Source of the DNA: Desulfobacterales bacterium
GTDB taxonomy: Bacteria; Desulfobacterota; Desulfobacteria; Desulfobacterales; JAFDCJ01
Assembly: GCA_029939875.1 (NCBI GenBank)
Contig: JAOZSC010000064.1
Coordinates: 1-9,769 of the forward strand
Direction: 5' to 3'
Length of the DNA: 9,769 bases
Position numbers and translations under genes: made by a program. The notes below the pieces were generated by a model. That model did no database searches. It saw only the letters and a program-made list of their open reading frames with translations, and was not told where the DNA came from. Positions 5,880-9,769 of the stretch are shown in pieces. Within the stretch, counting starts at the first letter, position 1. The number at the start of each line of letters is the position of its first letter.

Positions 5880-6641
5880 ATGGCCGGTAAAGTCAACCTC
5901 AATAACGTTTCCATCGTCCTGCACCGTCCACGTTATCCCGAGAATATAGGGGCCGCCGCCCGGGCTATGCGCAACATGGGCATTGAGCAGCTGATTGTGG
6001 TGGACGCGCAAAATTGCGACCTAACAAAAATTTGTCGCATGGCAACCCACGCTGCGCTGGACGTGGTCGAACACATGCAGGTTTATGATAGCCTTGAGGA
6101 GGCGCTGCCCGAATTCCATTACGTGGTGGGAACCACCGCCCGGTTGGGCGGCCAGCGCAAGGTCATCAGTACGCCGTCCAGACTGGCGGCCAGGCTATTG
6201 CCCATATCCGCTCTTAATCAGATCGCCATTGTTTTCGGACCGGAAGATCGCGGGCTGACCAACCTGGAAATCCGCCACTGTCATGCGCTGGTTCATATCC
6301 CCACCGCTGAATTTTCTTCGCTTAACCTGGCACAGGCGGTGATGGTGGTGTGCTACGAGCTGTTTTGCTACCGCGATGATGGAAAGGACGCAAAGCCTGC
6401 GCCGCGTCTGGCCAACCGCCAGGCGCTGGACGAGATGTACGCGCAGTTAAAAGATGTTTTGATGCGCATCAGTTTCATCAATCCGGATAATCCGGATTAT
6501 TTCATGAACAACTTTCGCCAGTTTTTTTCCCGCCTGCCGTTGAGGGCCAAAGAGGTGAGCATTATCAGGGGGCTGTGTCGGCAGATCGACTGGTACGGTG
6601 AAAAATGCCGCCGTGACGGACACTCGTCCGGAAAGGATTGA
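5880..6641 (+). CDS. trmJ: TrmJ-family tRNA/rRNA 2'-O-methyltransferase (SPOUT)
   Basis: A 253-residue SPOUT methyltransferase of the TrmH/TrmJ group, which methylates the ribose 2'-OH using S-adenosylmethionine; TrmJ proper acts on position 32 of tRNA. Motif 1 is NIGAAARAMRNMG at 22-34 with the catalytic-type Arg28. The knotted SAM-binding motifs are IVFGPEDRGLTNLEI at 117-131 and IPTAEFSSLNLAQAVMV at 140-156. The C-terminal part (about 170-250) is the helical extension typical of TrmJ and lacking in TrmL. The ATG at 5880 is chosen because it precedes the conserved first strand, although its ribosome site is weak; a TTG at 5835 overlapping the ndk stop would add 15 residues unlike the family. 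Substrate specificity is inferred from similarity. Confidence 0.9.
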   Translation: MAGKVNLNNVSIVLHRPRYPENIGAAARAMRNMGIEQLIVVDAQNCDLTKICRMATHAALDVVEHMQVYDSLEEALPEFHYVVGTTARLGGQRKVISTPSRLAARLLPISALNQIAIVFGPEDRGLTNLEIRHCHALVHIPTAEFSSLNLAQAVMVVCYELFCYRDDGKDAKPAPRLANRQALDEMYAQLKDVLMRISFINPDNPDYFMNNFRQFFSRLPLRAKEVSIIRGLCRQIDWYGEKCRRDGHSSGKD

Positions 6642-6644
6642 GCC

Positions 6645-6734
6645 ATGCGACTGATTCGTTTCGGGCCCCGGGGAAATGAAAAACCCGGATTGCTGAAAAA
6701 TGGAGCCATTGTCAACAAGGTGGTTGCCGCGTGA
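6645..6734 (+). pseudogene. Probable N-terminal stub of a fumarylacetoacetate-hydrolase-family gene
   Basis: An ATG at 6645, preceded by AAAGGA seven bases upstream and starting three bases after the trmJ stop, opens a 29-codon frame: MRLIRFGPRGNEKPGLL, KNGAIVNKVVAA, stop. The opening MxLxRFGPxGxEKPGLL is characteristic of FAH-family proteins (2-hydroxyhepta-2,4-diene-dioate isomerase/ureidoglycolate lyase type), which are normally about 280 residues. Homology fades after about residue 24, and the leuB stop is 26 bases beyond the stub's stop. The likely history is a deletion removing nearly the whole gene. A genuine tiny peptide is possible but less likely. The assignment is by motif recognition on a short sequence. 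Confidence 0.5.
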
Positions 6735-6760
6735 AGTTTAGCGCTGTACGGAAGAAATGC

Positions 6761-7858
<1,098 letters not shown>

Positions 7859-7883
7859 TCAAATTAGATGTTTTCTTTAATTT

Positions 7884-8423
7884 TCATGTAAGATTCAGGT
7901 TATAGTGTTGATCTGCATATTCCACCCAACCGCCGGCGGTGACGAGAGCCAGGTCAAAATCGGTGAGTGAAAAAGGAATCTGTTCCGCCTGCCCACCCGC
8001 TTTGACATGCAGCAGTCGGTCTTGGATATCGGCACTGACCATGGTTTCCAGGGCCGCATAGGTCTCGAATAAATGATCGATGACCGCTTCGGGCAACTCC
8101 ACGACCATCATGCCGCAGTTGAACATGTTCTGCCGAAAGATCCGGGCAAAGCTTGGCGCGATGACCAGGTGGATACCATTGGTCTCCAGCGACCAGGGGG
8201 CATGCTCCCGGGAGGATCCGCACCCGAAATTGGCCCGGGTGATGATAACCCTGCGGCCGGCAATATTTTTGCGGGGGTTAAATCCGTTTAGATTGAGGTC
8301 TTCAAAAAGATAGGGTTTCAGCGCTTCTTTTGAGACTTCGGTAAGATACCGGGCGGGAATAATTTCATCCGTATTGATATCGGTCCTGTCCAGGAAAAGG
8401 GTTTTACCGGCAAATTTTTTCAT
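7884..8423 (-). CDS. leuD: 3-isopropylmalate dehydratase small subunit
   Basis: LeuD is the small, swivelling subunit that completes the active site of isopropylmalate isomerase with LeuC, converting 2- to 3-isopropylmalate. The 179-residue protein shows NTDEIIPARYL at 17-27 and GCGSSREHAPW at 67-77, the substrate-binding loop, then NCGMMVVELP. It is of the HacB/short LeuD class, matching its partner LeuC. AAGGAA lies five bases before the ATG at 8423. The leuC stop is 12 bases upstream, so the two are probably translated from one message and kept in equal amounts. Confidence 0.96.
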   Translation of the reverse strand: MKKFAGKTLFLDRTDINTDEIIPARYLTEVSKEALKPYLFEDLNLNGFNPRKNIAGRRVIITRANFGCGSSREHAPWSLETNGIHLVIAPSFARIFRQNMFNCGMMVVELPEAVIDHLFETYAALETMVSADIQDRLLHVKAGGQAEQIPFSLTDFDLALVTAGGWVEYADQHYNLNLT

Positions 8424-8435
8424 TACGGTTCCTTG

Positions 8436-9734
8436 TTAATCCGAGTCCTGTTTTGCAAAAAGCTCAGAGTTGGTGATATGCCCGGCAATCGCGGATGCGG
8501 CGGCGGTAGCCGGGCTCATCAGGTGCACCATACCGCCTTTTCCCATACGCCCGCTGAAATTGCGATTGGTGGTGGCGGCACAGACTTCACCTTCTGCCAG
8601 CACCCCGTTGCTCATGCCCAGGCATGCGCCGCAGGTGGGGTTGGTGACACAGAAGCCGGCCTGCAGAAAAGTTTGCAGGATGCCTTCTTCAAGGGCCTGA
8701 CGATAGATCATCGGGGTTGCCGGGGATAAAATGCCGCGCACGGCGGGGCTGATTTTATGCCCTTTAAGAACACCGGCGGCAATTCGCAAATCTTCCAGCC
8801 GGCCATTGGTGCACGATCCGATGTATACCTGGTCGATGGGGGTTGTCCCCATTTCCCGTACCGGGCGCACATTGTCCGGTTTAAAACCAAAAGTTGTCAA
8901 GGGCTGCAGCCCGGAGACATCATGTTCGAGTACCTCGACGTATTGCGCATCCGCATCCGGCCAGAATCGTTGATAGGCCTTCAGGGCATCGTCTTTGGAT
9001 GGAAATTCATTCCGGATAAATTTCCAGAGATAATCGACGGTTTTTCCGTCGGGGCGGCAAATGCCACAAGTGGCCCCGGCCTCCACCGCCATATTGCAAA
9101 GGGTCATGCGCTCGTCCATGCCCATTGCGTCGACAACCGGCCCGGTAAATTCAATGACACGGTTGGTGGCGCCGTTTACGCCGATTTTTCCGATGATCGA
9201 AAGAACGACATCTTTGGCGAAAACACCCGGGGGCAGGGCTCCAGAGATATTGATTTTCATCGTGTGGGGGTATCGAAAAGCGCAGACGCCTTTTAAGATG
9301 CCCACCTCCAGATCGGTGGTGCCCACCCCGGCGGCAAAGGCACCGAAAGCCCCATGGGTGCAGGTGTGCGAGTCGCCCATGATGATAGTGGCCCCCGGCC
9401 TGACAAAGCCCTGCTCCGGAAACAGGGCGTGGCAGACACCATTGCGGCCGATATCAAAAAAATCAAGGATGTTATGGCGCCGCGCCCAGTCCCGCATGAT
9501 TTTTCCCTGGATGGCGGTTTGGGAATCCTTGGCCGGGGTGACATGATCGATGACGGCTTTAATCCTGCCGGGATCAAACACCCGGTCTTTGCCCCGGGCG
9601 ATGAGATCATTGATGGCCACCGGGGTGGTGATTTCGTGGCAGAATACCGCGTCTATGCTCAGCACGTGGACATCACCGGAAGGGTTGTCCACCCGGTGGG
9701 CGTCGAAAATTTTTTCCGCGATTGTTTTTCCCAT
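8436..9734 (-). CDS. leuC: 3-isopropylmalate dehydratase large subunit
   Basis: LeuC carries the [4Fe-4S] cluster of isopropylmalate isomerase, an aconitase-fold enzyme. The 432-residue chain is of the shorter HacA/archaeal-like class, not the roughly 465-residue E. coli form. The cluster cysteines are Cys308 (IGSCTNGR), Cys368 and Cys371 (NPTCGAC). Also visible are GDSHTCTHGAFGAFAAGVGT at 120-139 and NRNFSGRMG at 390-398. Homoaconitase is the main alternative for this class, but linkage to leuD and leuB supports leucine synthesis. The ATG at 9734 has only a GGGA-type ribosome site. Just 35 bases of upstream sequence are present, so the operon promoter and any leuA lie outside the window. Confidence 0.96.
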   Translation of the reverse strand: MGKTIAEKIFDAHRVDNPSGDVHVLSIDAVFCHEITTPVAINDLIARGKDRVFDPGRIKAVIDHVTPAKDSQTAIQGKIMRDWARRHNILDFFDIGRNGVCHALFPEQGFVRPGATIIMGDSHTCTHGAFGAFAAGVGTTDLEVGILKGVCAFRYPHTMKINISGALPPGVFAKDVVLSIIGKIGVNGATNRVIEFTGPVVDAMGMDERMTLCNMAVEAGATCGICRPDGKTVDYLWKFIRNEFPSKDDALKAYQRFWPDADAQYVEVLEHDVSGLQPLTTFGFKPDNVRPVREMGTTPIDQVYIGSCTNGRLEDLRIAAGVLKGHKISPAVRGILSPATPMIYRQALEEGILQTFLQAGFCVTNPTCGACLGMSNGVLAEGEVCAATTNRNFSGRMGKGGMVHLMSPATAAASAIAGHITNSELFAKQDSD

Positions 9735-9769
9735 GATCGAATCCCGAAATAGAGATATTTTCCATCAAT

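Noticed and set aside
8757..9546. Long open frames on the plus strand opposite leuC, and similar ones opposite leuB and YyaL
   Set aside because: They are antisense shadows of strongly recognised genes and their translations show no family motifs.

Overview
The window looks like a chromosomal segment of an anaerobic bacterium, most likely a Desulfobacterota (deltaproteobacterial) sulfate-reducer relative. The evidence is a HesB/IscA-like gene with an in-frame UGA that reads as selenocysteine, a long FmdB-type zinc-ribbon protein of the kind seen in that group, a short HacA-type LeuC, and intergenic arrays of degenerate 7-bp tandem repeats. This placement is inferred from gene content. No phage, IS element, CRISPR array, tRNA or rRNA is visible.

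Layout, left to right. The left edge (1-27, minus) holds the probable first nine codons of a cobalamin-binding/radical SAM-type protein. An array of 7-bp repeats follows and runs into the 3' end of a broken mutY (71-795, minus). MutY overlaps the stop of a DUF255/YyaL-type thioredoxin-fold protein (788-2623, minus), whose own C-terminus is missing. Between YyaL and the next gene lies a stretch resembling the N-terminus of a SagB-type dehydrogenase (2624-2767). Then come an intact nitroreductase (2768-3319), a self-contained selenoprotein unit (promoter, ribosome site, UGA codon, SECIS hairpin, terminator; 3377-3843), a macro-domain protein (3895-4419), a repeat-rich gap, and FmdB (4636-5130), which has a perfect-consensus sigma-70 promoter.

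The plus strand then carries ndk and trmJ (5425-6641), followed by a 29-codon stub that looks like the start of a fumarylacetoacetate-hydrolase-family gene (6645-6734). Converging on it from the right is the leucine cluster leuC-leuD-leuB (minus, 9734 to 6761). Its three products perform the isomerisation of 2-isopropylmalate to 3-isopropylmalate and its oxidation to 2-ketoisocaproate. leuA is not in the window.

The most notable features are the selenocysteine HesB-like gene, which standard gene calling would truncate to its C-terminal half, and a cluster of four deletion-type scars within 7 kb (mutY interior, YyaL C-terminus, SagB-like remnant, FAH-like remnant). Four intergenic arrays with different sequences share a 7-bp period. 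Nothing here amounts to a clearly new multi-gene system; most of the window is housekeeping and biosynthesis.
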